From positions 1-5,564 of the forward strand of contig CAMWWS010000205.1 in the NCBI GenBank assembly GCA_947178085.1: 5,564 bases of DNA, written 5' to 3'. Below, piece after piece: positions 1 through 5,564 of this stretch. The position numbers and the translations under genes were made by a program. The notes beneath the pieces were generated by a model. That model saw only the letters and a list, made by a program, of their open reading frames with translations. It was not told the DNA's origin and did not search any database. How positions within the stretch are numbered: position 1 is the first letter of the stretch; the number at the start of each line of letters is the position of its first letter. The DNA is from an uncultured Lachnospiraceae bacterium. GTDB taxonomy: Bacteria; Bacillota_A; Clostridia; Lachnospirales; Lachnospiraceae.

Positions 1-1227
1 CACAATACTGCAAAAACAGTAATGCTCAAAGATTTATATGTCATAAAAGAATGAATATAGGAGTGGTTAACGCTAATTGCATACCATAAAAACGGCAATA
101 CCGCAATATATACATACGTCATAAATGCGTTTTTTGAAAATGTGTCCTTATGTTCTCTATTGTATTTTTTGCATAAAAGAAATAATATAATAACTGCTGC
201 CCCAAATACCAGCACATAAGGATATTTAGCTATAACAATAATATTTCCATATAGTGTTTCCAAAAATCCAATCTGTTCGCCCATAACATTCCGTCCCGAG
301 CGCATCATAATTGAATGGATTCCATCAGCAACTAAATTTTCTCCTGTAAAAATGGTACACAATATCCATTTCTGTACCCACATACCGATATATCCTACCG
401 CCCAATATACGGAATTTTTAAATGCCACTGAAGGAAGAGAAACCGCATTCCCATATTCCCTCATGCAAATCGTCAGAAACACCAACGGAATACCAAGTGT
501 AAAAACAGGATATGTCAAAAAATCAAAATAACTTGTCATCATACCGATTATCAGGAAAAGTAAATCCGGCATCAATTTTTGCGCCGTGTTTTGATATTTT
601 TTTAAAATAACGATTGAAAAAAATGTGGCAATGATAAAAACCCATGTATACTGCATGGACATTCCAACCGTATGGAATTCCATACACGCCATTGCTGCGG
701 CAAATGCCGGTATAAATCGAGACATATGTATTTTTTCCAGTAAAACACATATGTAAATAATCATAGCCAAACTCAGAAATTTTAAGATTTCCCTGATATC
801 TCCATAATCAAAAAAATATAATAGCGGTTTTAAAATTACCAGATATCCATGCCAGTATCTTGCATAGGATACTCTTTCATATCCTTCTTTTCCTTCCAAC
901 CATGCTATCATACTCTCGCATAGATTTTTTGTCTGACCATTCGTATAACCGTAGGAATAAACGTTCAGACTCTTTTGCCAAACAGATTCTTCTCCGTTGT
1001 AAAAAGCATTACGTAACATCCACGCATCCGTATAATTGTCCAATGTAGTCGCTTGATATCCATGAATCACTTGCGGATGTGTTCCTTCCACATTAAATAT
1101 ATCAATAGAAGCTTTGGCATTTCGAATCATCGGCCCCGTTGGAATCATATAAGCAAAAAGCAGTAACGCAAGTCCTACCCCCCCCTGAAATCAAAGTTAA
1201 CATTATCTTTTCTATTCTTTTTATCAT
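1..1227 (-). pseudogene. Large polytopic membrane protein, frameshifted at a G8 tract; 3' end outside window
   Basis: Not assigned to a named family. With one G removed from the tract at 1178-1185, a single frame runs from ATG 1227 to the window edge (408 codons, no stop). As given, translation from 1227 leaves the frame after about 16 codons and stops at 1102 (41 residues). The restored protein has an N-terminal membrane anchor (about residues 8-29), a roughly 100-residue hydrophilic segment with DNYTDAWML (63-71) and YARYWHGYLVILKP (121-134), then many hydrophobic helices (about 147-163, 169-182, 192-208, 220-233, 239-254, 272-292, 335-352, 369-384). One segment carries TSYFDFLTYP and a later one HSYIHSFMTYK. 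The layout (anchor, outer loop, 10 or so helices) resembles GT-C-like envelope glycosyltransferases or related hypothetical membrane proteins, but no catalytic motif is certain. AGGAG lies 13 nt before ATG 1227. An in-frame restart at ATG 1148 would lose the first helix. Confidence 0.7.
1178..1185 (-). repeat. Homopolymeric G8 tract inside coding sequence
   Basis: Eight consecutive C on the plus strand, G on the coding strand, fall at codons 15-17 of the membrane protein gene. The start frame (ATG 1227) and the long downstream frame differ by exactly one base across this run. Seven or ten G would join them. An in-frame TGA lies two codons before the tract in the body frame, so no upstream start can serve the body as sequenced. 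The run stands out in an AT-rich neighbourhood. Confidence 0.85.
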
Positions 1228-1282
1228 CTTGGCAGTATATCTCCTATTTCTTTCATTTTCATTAATTGATATATTTCTAACA

Positions 1283-1314
1283 AAAAATTCCTGCCGGTCC
1301 CGACAGGAATTTTT
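1283..1314 (-). terminator. Intrinsic terminator of the rpmG-rplA operon
   Basis: Two 15-base arms (1283-1297 and 1300-1314) form a hairpin with a GC-rich core, an AAAAAUU/AAUUUUU base and a trailing U run in the minus-strand transcript. It begins 4 nt after the rplA stop codon. The only imperfect pair is G-U in minus-strand RNA but C-A in plus-strand RNA, so the hairpin is better formed in the rplA direction. No plus-strand gene ends here. Confidence 0.93.
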
Positions 1315-1318
1315 ATCA

Positions 1319-2008
1319 TTAATATTTTGCCGTATTGATTTTTACGCCCGGTCCCATTGTTGTGGAAAGCGTAATGCTCTTTAAATACTGGCCTTTCAAA
1401 GCTGACGGTTTTGCTTTTACAATCGCTTCCATCAACGCATCGAAATTTTCCTGTAATTTTGCTTCATCAAATGATACTTTACCTACAGGAACATGGATGA
1501 TGTTCGCCTTATCCAGACGGTACTCAATCTTACCTGCTTTAATATCATTGACAGCCTTAGTTACATCCATAGTAACAGTTCCGGCTTTCGGGTTAGGCAT
1601 CAAGCCTTTCGGACCAAGTACCTTACCAAGACGTCCTACAACGCCCATCATATCCGGTGTTGCTACTACAACGTCGAAATCCAGCCATCCGTCGTTCTGA
1701 ATCTTCGGAATCAGCTCGTCGCCGCCTACATAATCTGCTCCTGCAGCTTCTGCTTCAGCAACTTTATCACCTTTGGCAAATACTAAAACTCTTACTGTCT
1801 TACCGGTTCCGTTCGGCAATACTACCGCGCCGCGGATCTGCTGTTCCGCATGACGGCCGTCACAACCGGTTCTGATATGAACTTCTACAGTCTCGTCAAA
1901 CTTTGCTGTAGCTGTCTTTTTTACTAATGCAACTGCTTCTGCCGGCTCATACTGCACCTTGCGGTCTACGAGTTTGGCAGCTTCCTGATATCTTTTACCA
2001 CGTTTCAT
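1319..2008 (-). CDS. rplA: 50S ribosomal protein L1
   Basis: L1 binds 23S rRNA helices 76-78, forms the mobile L1 stalk and helps release deacylated tRNA from the E site. In many bacteria it also represses its own operon by binding mRNA. The protein is 229 residues, the usual family length, and complete. It begins [10 protein letters not shown] and carries [18 protein letters not shown] (53-70) and the L1 signature around residues 122-142 ([20 protein letters not shown]). The ATG is preceded by GGAGG at 7 nt. It follows rplK by 13 nt, so the two are probably translated from the same message. The terminator starts right after its TAA stop, so it is the last gene of the operon; rplJ and rplL, the common next genes, are absent. 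Confidence 0.98.
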   Translation of the reverse strand: MKRGKRYQEAAKLVDRKVQYEPAEAVALVKKTATAKFDETVEVHIRTGCDGRHAEQQIRGAVVLPNGTGKTVRVLVFAKGDKVAEAEAAGADYVGGDELIPKIQNDGWLDFDVVVATPDMMGVVGRLGKVLGPKGLMPNPKAGTVTMDVTKAVNDIKAGKIEYRLDKANIIHVPVGKVSFDEAKLQENFDALMEAIVKAKPSALKGQYLKSITLSTTMGPGVKINTAKY

Positions 2009-2021
2009 ATCCGTTCCTCCA

Positions 2022-2447
2022 TTACTCTTCTACTGTGATACCCATACTTCTTGCAGTACCGGCTATCATACTCATAGCAGCTTCAAGGCTTGCCGCATTT
2101 AAATCAGGCATCTTAAGCTCTGCAATTTCCTGAATCTTTGCTTTGGAAATCGTTGCTACTTTTGTCTTGTTCGGTACAGCGGAACCTGATTTAATATTGC
2201 ATGCTTTCTTTAAAAGAACGGCTGCAGGCGGAGTCTTTGTTACGAAACTAAAACTTCTGTCTGCATATACTGTGATAACAACAGGGATGATAACATCACC
2301 TTTATCAGCAGTCTTTGCGTTGAACTGTTTTGTAAATTCAACGATGTTGACGCCATGCTGTCCAAGTGCAGGACCAACCGGCGGCGCTGGTGTAGCTTTA
2401 CCAGCAGGGATCTGTAACTTAATATATCCTTCTACTTTCTTTGCCAT
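2022..2447 (-). CDS. rplK: 50S ribosomal protein L11
   Basis: L11 sits at the base of the L7/L12 stalk in the GTPase-associated centre, contacts elongation factors, is the target area of thiostrepton-type antibiotics and takes part in RelA activation. The 141-residue product is full length. The N-terminal domain has the conserved [11 protein letters not shown] (22-32), including the two prolines at 22-23 linked to thiostrepton sensitivity in other bacteria. [19 protein letters not shown] follows, and then the rRNA-binding C-terminal half ([13 protein letters not shown], then SMGITVEE at the end). AGGAGG lies 7 nt before the ATG. It is preceded by a structured 109-nt spacer after nusG and followed 13 nt later by rplA. 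Confidence 0.98.
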   Translation of the reverse strand: MAKKVEGYIKLQIPAGKATPAPPVGPALGQHGVNIVEFTKQFNAKTADKGDVIIPVVITVYADRSFSFVTKTPPAAVLLKKACNIKSGSAVPNKTKVATISKAKIQEIAELKMPDLNAASLEAAMSMIAGTARSMGITVEE

Positions 2448-2468
2448 AATGGCACCTCCTAATATAAT

Positions 2469-2501
2469 GTGGTTAGGCGTGGAATGCTATCCCACTCCCA
2501 C
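2469..2501 (-). promoter_or_regulatory. Likely L1-binding autoregulatory leader of rplK-rplA
   Basis: In the minus-strand RNA an outer GUGG/CCAC helix (2498-2501 with 2469-2472) encloses an asymmetric internal loop (GA against GCCUAA). Inside is a 6-bp helix (2490-2495 with 2479-2484, one G-U pair) closed by the five-base loop UAGCA. L1 operons are known to be controlled by L1 binding an mRNA copy of its 23S rRNA site, a helix with an asymmetric internal loop. The position, 14 nt upstream of the rplK AGGAGG, fits translational control. The structure is seen in the sequence; assigning it to L1 is inference. Confidence 0.65.
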
Positions 2502-2502
2502 T

Positions 2503-2524
2503 GGCAAAAAGAAACCTTTTCGCC
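2503..2524 (-). promoter_or_regulatory. Second leader hairpin 5' of the L1 element
   Basis: A 9-bp stem (2516-2524 with 2503-2511, one G-U pair) with a GUUU loop sits one base away from the putative L1 element in the nusG-rplK spacer. No run of U follows it, so it is not a simple terminator. It could stack on the L1 element or act as an RNA processing site between nusG and rplK. Confidence 0.45.
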
Positions 2525-2537
2525 TTCTATATCTACA

Positions 2538-2549
2538 CTGCCGAAGCAG
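2538..2549 (-). promoter_or_regulatory. UUCG tetraloop hairpin just after nusG
   Basis: CUGC-UUCG-GCAG forms a short hairpin with the very stable C(UUCG)G tetraloop, 7 nt after the nusG stop codon. No U run follows, so termination is unlikely. It may protect the 3' end of the upstream message against exonucleases or mark the start of the folded rplK leader. Confidence 0.4.
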
Positions 2550-2556
2550 GTAAATA

Positions 2557-3075
2557 TCATTTTAAGTTTCTGACTTCCGCAAAGCTGATTTCTACCGGTG
2601 TCTCTCTTCCGAACAGTTCCACGTTTATCGTTGCAGTCTGTTTGCCGTAGTCCATTCTCTGGACAACGCCGACCGTATCTTTCCATACGCCTGCAACAAC
2701 TGCAATCGTATCACCTTCTGCGAAATCTACCGTTACATTTTCAACTTTGATACCAAGCGGCTTCATCTCCGCTTCCGAAAGCGGCACCGGTTTGCTTCCC
2801 GGTCCGACAAATCCCGTCACGCCTCTCGTATTACGAACAACATACCATGTGTCGTCATTCATAACCATATTAATAAGGACATAACCCGGGAACATCTTTT
2901 TCTGAACGGTTTTTCTGGCTCCGTTTTTCATTTCCATCACATCCTGTAACGGAACGCGGACTTCCAGAATTTCCTCTTCCAAATGCCTGTTTTCAATTGT
3001 TTTCTCAATATTGGCTTTTACTTTATTTTCATACCCGGAATAGGTATGCACAACATACCAATTTGCTTCTGCCAT
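2557..3075 (-). CDS. nusG: Transcription termination/antitermination factor NusG
   Basis: NusG binds the clamp of RNA polymerase through its N-terminal domain and links it to Rho or ribosomal S10 through its KOW domain. The chosen start gives 172 residues. The NGN domain begins ANWYVVHTYSGYENKVK (4-20) and includes KKMFPGYVLINM (59-70), VRNTRGVTGFVG (80-91) and the KPVPLSEAE stretch. The KOW domain ends with NVELFGRETPVEISFAEV (151-168). ATG 3075 is preferred over the in-frame GTG at 3090 because GAGGG at 3084-3088 is 8 nt before the ATG and overlaps codons that a GTG start would use. The family normally begins a few residues before the WYVVHTYSG motif. secE ends 16 nt upstream. Confidence 0.97.
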   Translation of the reverse strand: MAEANWYVVHTYSGYENKVKANIEKTIENRHLEEEILEVRVPLQDVMEMKNGARKTVQKKMFPGYVLINMVMNDDTWYVVRNTRGVTGFVGPGSKPVPLSEAEMKPLGIKVENVTVDFAEGDTIAVVAGVWKDTVGVVQRMDYGKQTATINVELFGRETPVEISFAEVRNLK

Positions 3076-3091
3076 ACGATTATCCCTCACT

Positions 3092-3304
3092 CTACAATGT
3101 TGTCAAGAAATCCACGCCATACTGAAGCACAAAATCCAATATGGCAATAATTGCTCCGACTACAACCGAAATAACAACTACCGCAACAGACTGTTTTAAA
3201 AGGGAATCCTTATCCGGCCAGGTAACTTTCTTAAATTCAGATTTCACGCCATCCCAAAACTTAACCGGCTTGGGTGTCTTATCTGATTTTGCAGAATCTC
3301 CCAT
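3092..3304 (-). CDS. secE: Preprotein translocase subunit SecE
   Basis: SecE is the small essential subunit that clamps the SecYEG channel in the inner membrane. The 70-residue product is typical of the short Gram-positive form with a single membrane helix. A charged N-terminal part is followed by the amphipathic conserved segment EFKKVTWPDKD (23-33) and one transmembrane helix at about 39-62 (AVVVISVVVGAIIAILDFVL). ATG 3304 is chosen over the in-frame TTG 3325 because the ribosome binding site AAAGGAG lies at 3316-3322, overlapping the codons just after that TTG. The gene sits between rpmG (41-nt gap) and nusG (16-nt gap), its usual place. Confidence 0.96.
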   Translation of the reverse strand: MGDSAKSDKTPKPVKFWDGVKSEFKKVTWPDKDSLLKQSVAVVVISVVVGAIIAILDFVLQYGVDFLTTL

Positions 3305-3345
3305 AATATAAATTGCTCCTTTCAAAAATAATGAACGACGAACAA

Positions 3346-3495
3346 TTACTTGGTTTCTTTATGCAAGGTATGTGTCTTGCAGAATCTACAATATTTCTTT
3401 GTTTCCATTCTGTCAGGATGTGTTTTCTTATCCTTTGTGGTATTATAATTACGACGTTTGCACTCTGTACATGCCAATGTAATTCTTGTACGCAT
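3346..3495 (-). CDS. rpmG: 50S ribosomal protein L33, zinc-binding type
   Basis: A short gene of 49 residues. L33 is a small large-subunit protein near the E site. The sequence starts [20 protein letters not shown] and has two CxxC pairs (C9/C12 and C36/C39), marking the zinc-ribbon (C+) form rather than the zinc-free paralogue. [20 protein letters not shown] is the diagnostic C-terminal half. GGAGG lies 8 nt upstream of the ATG. It is the first gene of the operon, about 70 nt after the predicted transcription start, and precedes secE, as in many Firmicutes. Confidence 0.97.
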   Translation of the reverse strand: MRTRITLACTECKRRNYNTTKDKKTHPDRMETKKYCRFCKTHTLHKETK

Positions 3496-3570
3496 TTTTA
3501 TTACCTCCGCTTGCCTGATTTATCAAAATTTGAGCATAAAAAAAAGACCTCAATCTCATCTCGTTTGTCT

Positions 3571-3599
3571 ACTATACCATAACATTATTTTTTCGTCAA
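3571..3599 (-). promoter_or_regulatory. Sigma-A promoter of the rpmG-secE-nusG-rplK-rplA operon
   Basis: The -35 box TTGACG (3594-3599) and -10 box TATAGT (3571-3576) are separated by exactly 17 nt, and the -10 is preceded by TGG. The expected start is about 3564, giving a leader of roughly 70 nt before rpmG. A-tracts just upstream could act as an UP element. No operator is evident. Confidence 0.9.
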
Positions 3600-3607
3600 C
3601 TGCTTTT

Positions 3608-3635
3608 AAAATTTTTTGAAAATTTTGAAAATTTT
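3608..3635 (-). promoter_or_regulatory. Phased A-tracts upstream of the rpmG promoter (possible UP element)
   Basis: Three A4Tn tracts (3608-3617, 3619-3626, 3628-3635) are each separated by one G. Their A/T junctions are 11 and 9 bp apart, close to one helical turn. They lie at about -45 to -70 from the rpmG start, where AT-rich UP elements bind the RNA polymerase alpha C-terminal domain or bend DNA. They also lie just upstream of the divergent promoter. Confidence 0.5.
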
Positions 3636-3647
3636 ATTAATTTACTA

Positions 3648-3674
3648 TAAAGAATATACAAAACTATCCGATAT
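3648..3674 (+). promoter_or_regulatory. Sigma-D (sigma-28, flagellar) promoter of the FlxA-like gene
   Basis: TAAA (3648-3651), a 15-nt spacer and TCCGATAT (3667-3674) match the Bacillus sigma-D consensus TAAA-N15-GCCGATAT at 11 of 12 positions with exact spacing. The predicted start is near 3681. It is oriented toward a FlxA-like gene, and E. coli flxA is a known FliA (sigma-28) target. Confidence 0.8.
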
Positions 3675-3732
3675 ATATAGGAAAAGAGAGATAAGATTGG
3701 CAGCAATCGCGATAAGGAGCATGGTATCAAAT

Positions 3733-4527
3733 ATGAATATAACAGGCATACAGCAGACAACAAGCGCCCTGACAGCAGGACAGTCACAGCAGTCCAATCA
3801 GGACAGCCATGAGATTAGTATTCAGAAACAGATTTTAACCCTTCAGGAAAAAATGAGGGGTATTACTAATGACAAAGAAATGTCTGCCGAAGAAAAAAGC
3901 GATGAAAAGAAAGCTCTTCAGGAGAAAATCCAGAACCTGAACAGTGAATTGAAACAATATCAGCTCCAGAAACGTCAGGAAGAGGCGGAGAAAAGACAGC
4001 AGGAAGCTGCCAGACAAAAAGAGACGGAAGAACGGACAACGACCGAAAGCACTACGAACACAAACACGGACAGCGCTGCCGGAAAAGCTTCTGAAAATGT
4101 TAATGAAAACAATAATAATAATATTAATAATAATATGGAAGAACAACAATCTGAGCAGACAAACGCCGATGTGATGTTTGCCATTTCCGGCACAAAAGAG
4201 CATTTAGCCGATATGCAGCAGATACGGACAAAATTAGAAGGACAGATGCGTACCGCTTCTACCGCAGAAGAAAAAGCAAAGCTGCAGAAAAAAATCGATG
4301 AAGTATCGAAAAAAATGGGTGAAAAAGTACGGAAAGTATCCGATACTATAGAAGATACACAAAAAGAAGAAAAATCCCGCAAAGAAAAAGTGAAAAAACT
4401 TATACAGGAATACCGGGATAAACGAAAGAACATGAATGCAGCCGTTCCCAAAACGACAGACACCGCCCCGACAGGCAGCGGATATTGGAAAGACGGCAAA
4501 GTACTGTTAACACGCAAAAAATCATAG
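3733..4527 (+). CDS. FlxA-like coiled-coil protein, probable motility-regulon member
   Basis: The product has 264 residues from ATG 3733. Residues 1-26 are polar and Ser/Thr/Gln rich. Residues 28-100 form a heptad-like helix with the FlxA-like pattern (IQKQILTLQEKM, MSAEEKSDEKKALQEKIQNL). Residues 101-135 are a low-complexity Thr/Asn linker ending in an Asn run. Residues 155-233 are a second charged coiled coil, and the end is TGSGYWKDGKVLLTRKKS. It is highly charged, with no signal peptide or membrane helix. Starts upstream of about 3681 are excluded by the sigma-D promoter inside that extension. AAGGAG at 3714-3719 is too close (1 nt) to ATG 3721 and 13 nt from ATG 3733; TTG 3697 is also in frame. 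FlxA proteins are sigma-28 dependent but of unknown function, so the family link is moderate. Confidence 0.7.
   Translation: MNITGIQQTTSALTAGQSQQSNQDSHEISIQKQILTLQEKMRGITNDKEMSAEEKSDEKKALQEKIQNLNSELKQYQLQKRQEEAEKRQQEAARQKETEERTTTESTTNTNTDSAAGKASENVNENNNNNINNNMEEQQSEQTNADVMFAISGTKEHLADMQQIRTKLEGQMRTASTAEEKAKLQKKIDEVSKKMGEKVRKVSDTIEDTQKEEKSRKEKVKKLIQEYRDKRKNMNAAVPKTTDTAPTGSGYWKDGKVLLTRKKS
4108..4137 (+). repeat. AAT trinucleotide repeat coding for an Asn run
   Basis: Codons AAC, AAT x4, ATT, AAT x3 encode NNNNNINNN between the two coiled coils of the FlxA-like protein. Because the unit is one codon, slippage would change linker length without breaking the frame. Confidence 0.8.
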
Positions 4528-4556
4528 TTGCGTATTTACTTATTAAATGCTACAAT
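4528..4556 (+). promoter_or_regulatory. Possible sigma-A promoter of the FliD-like gene
   Basis: TTGCGT (4528-4533) and TACAAT (4551-4556) are separated by 17 nt, directly after the stop codon of the FlxA-like gene. The -10 matches 5 of 6 positions, the -35 only 3 of 6. It would give a leader of about 86 nt. No terminator separates the two genes, so read-through from the sigma-D promoter is also possible. Confidence 0.45.
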
Positions 4557-4582
4557 GGAAATAATAATATAATCCATTTTGC

Positions 4583-4642
4583 ATGGCAACGGATAGCCAT
4601 TTGGATGTGTACATGATAGCAGATTTCAAGGAAGAAAGGAGG
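4583..4642 (+). promoter_or_regulatory. GGA-rich leader, candidate CsrA-binding region
   Basis: A 5-bp hairpin AUGGC/GCCAU (4583-4587 with 4596-4600) displays ACGGAUA in its loop. Further GGA motifs follow at 4603, 4630 and inside the Shine-Dalgarno AAAGGAGG (4635-4642). CsrA dimers bind GGA in hairpin loops, often pairing one site with the Shine-Dalgarno, and control flagellin translation in Bacillus. The pattern is seen; CsrA binding is inference. Confidence 0.4.
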
Positions 4643-4648
4643 CGCGTC

Positions 4649-5564
4649 ATGGCTAGTACAATTCAGAACTACTCTAATGTATACAATTACTATATGACAA
4701 CTTATGCGCCCAGGTCGAGTACACCTTACGATTCTCATAAGAAAAGCGAGCTGCGGCGAGTCTGCAATTCCATTGTAAAAATGAATAAAGAAGCTCCTCT
4801 GTATATTCTTGATACCAGCAAAGAGTCTCGTGCGTTTGCGATTGGTATAAAAGAAAATGCCAGAGAACTCCGTAATGTAATTGCATCACTTGGAGATTTG
4901 AACGAAGACGAGTTATTGAATAAGAAAGCGGCATACTCCAGCAATGAAAATATTGCTTCCGCTTCTTATATCGGCACACCGTCAGAGGCTGTAAGTACAC
5001 CGTCACTGGACGTAGAGGTACACTCTCTTGCTACTTCACAGGTGAATATGGGAGCTTATCTTCCCGCTAAGGAGGCAGTTGCTCTTCCTCCTTCCACGTA
5101 TTCTTTCGATGTCAGCATTGATGATTTGAATTATGAATTTCAATTCAGCATTAAGCCGGAAGATACAAACGGGGATGTGCAGGAACGCCTTACCCGCCTG
5201 ATAAACAATGCCAATATCGGTATTTCAGCGCAGGTAGTAACAGACGGAGAAAACAATTCCAGTTTAAGACTGGAATCCAATGCAACAGGATTAAAAAATA
5301 ATAAAACGGAAATATTCCGTATTTCTGATGAACGCACCAGTAAAACTGCCGGTACCGTTGATTACTTTGGTTTGAATTATACGGCATCAGCTGCATCAAA
5401 TGCCAGCTTTTCCGTAAATGGCGACGAGCGTACATCACCTTCTAATCAGGTAACGATTGGACGTATGTATCAGTTGCATTTAAACGGTGTCAGCAGTGAA
5501 GAGGGCGAAACTGCTTCTATCGGTTTAAAGACAGATGTCGAGTCTTTGACAGAAAACATCGGTA
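4649..5564 (+). CDS. FliD-like flagellar cap/hook-associated protein homologue (3' end outside window)
   Basis: FliD caps the flagellar filament and guides flagellin assembly; it is exported by the flagellar secretion system. The visible 305 residues start at ATG 4649 with AAAGGAGG 6 nt upstream. Residues 151-213 resemble a FliD middle domain: YSFDVSIDDLNYEFQFSI, then VQERLTRLINNANIGISAQV, then SSLRLESNATG. Residues 248-305 continue with a FliD-like pattern (NASFSVNGDERTSPSN, then YQLHLNGVSSEEGETASIGL, then DVESLTENIG). Residues 1-120 are unlike canonical FliD: a Tyr-rich start, KKSELRRVCNSIVKMNKEAP (31-50), LYILDTSKES and a helical stretch to about 92. There is no Sec signal peptide, as expected for flagellar export. 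It could be the cap itself or a FliD paralogue with another role. The pairing with the FlxA-like gene and its sigma-D promoter supports a motility role. Confidence 0.65.
   Translation, partial: MASTIQNYSNVYNYYMTTYAPRSSTPYDSHKKSELRRVCNSIVKMNKEAPLYILDTSKESRAFAIGIKENARELRNVIASLGDLNEDELLNKKAAYSSNENIASASYIGTPSEAVSTPSLDVEVHSLATSQVNMGAYLPAKEAVALPPSTYSFDVSIDDLNYEFQFSIKPEDTNGDVQERLTRLINNANIGISAQVVTDGENNSSLRLESNATGLKNNKTEIFRISDERTSKTAGTVDYFGLNYTASAASNASFSVNGDERTSPSNQVTIGRMYQLHLNGVSSEEGETASIGLKTDVESLTENIG

Noticed and set aside
1224..1262. Short minus-strand frame ending in MKEIGDILPR whose TGA overlaps ATG 1227
   Set aside because: It has no Shine-Dalgarno sequence and is only 12 codons; a coupling role is possible but unsupported.
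1335..1875. Plus-strand open frames opposite rplA
   Set aside because: rplA is unmistakable on the other strand; these frames have no ribosome binding site or recognisable protein.
3305..3345. Possible tRNA-Trp between rpmG and secE, as seen in some bacteria
   Set aside because: The gap is 41 nt, too short for a tRNA, and holds only the secE ribosome binding site.
3538..3545. U8 run in the rpmG leader as a possible attenuator
   Set aside because: Only a 4-bp stem with a long loop can be drawn before it, too weak for an intrinsic terminator.
3625..3651. TTGAAA/TATAAA as a sigma-A promoter for the FlxA-like gene
   Set aside because: The spacer is only 15 nt and the region is an AT-rich tract where such boxes arise by chance; the sigma-D motif fits better.
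3835..4517. Long minus-strand open frames opposite the FlxA-like gene (up to 180 codons)
   Set aside because: They are antisense to a charged, low-complexity coding sequence, rich in Phe/Ser/Leu as the complement of Lys/Glu/Gln codons, and have no ribosome binding site.
4674..5006. Minus-strand frames of 69-110 codons opposite the FliD-like gene
   Set aside because: They are shadows of the plus-strand gene, which has a strong ribosome binding site and a recognisable protein pattern.

Overview
The window looks like chromosome from a low-GC, anaerobic Firmicute, most likely in the Lachnospiraceae/Clostridia. The basis is the rpmG-secE-nusG-rplK-rplA order with strong AGGAGG-type ribosome binding sites, Lachnospiraceae-like ribosomal protein and NusG sequences, and flagellar-type genes whose promoter matches the Bacillus/Clostridium sigma-D consensus. 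This assignment comes from reading the sequence, not from a database search.

Layout. (1) Positions 1-1227, minus strand: the 5' two-thirds or so of a large polytopic membrane protein that runs off the left edge. Its start codon and its body lie in different frames, separated by a run of exactly eight G. Seven G would restore one continuous frame. It is either a homopolymer phase switch, a true lesion or a sequencing error. (2) Positions 1283-3599, minus strand: a compact translation/transcription operon read right to left. It has a near-consensus sigma-A promoter with phased A-tracts upstream, then rpmG (L33), secE, nusG, a structured leader containing a likely L1-binding element, rplK (L11) and rplA (L1). 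A strong intrinsic terminator begins 4 nt after the rplA stop. rplJ/rplL do not follow. (3) Positions 3600-5564, plus strand, divergent: a sigma-D-type promoter, a coiled-coil FlxA-like protein with an Asn-rich linker, a 121-nt intergenic region with its own possible promoter and several GGA motifs resembling CsrA sites, and the start of a FliD-like protein that runs off the right edge.

How it fits together. The minus-strand operon makes growth-rate-linked components: L33, L11 and L1 of the large ribosomal subunit, the SecE translocon subunit and the elongation factor NusG. L1 probably feeds back on rplK-rplA through the hairpin upstream of rplK. The plus-strand pair appears to belong to the motility regulon: a sigma-D promoter, a FlxA-like coiled-coil protein and a secreted, FliD-related protein with an unfamiliar N-terminal region. 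The most unusual items are the G8 frameshift, the sigma-D promoter that sets the start of the FlxA-like gene, and the possible CsrA-regulated leader of the FliD-like gene.
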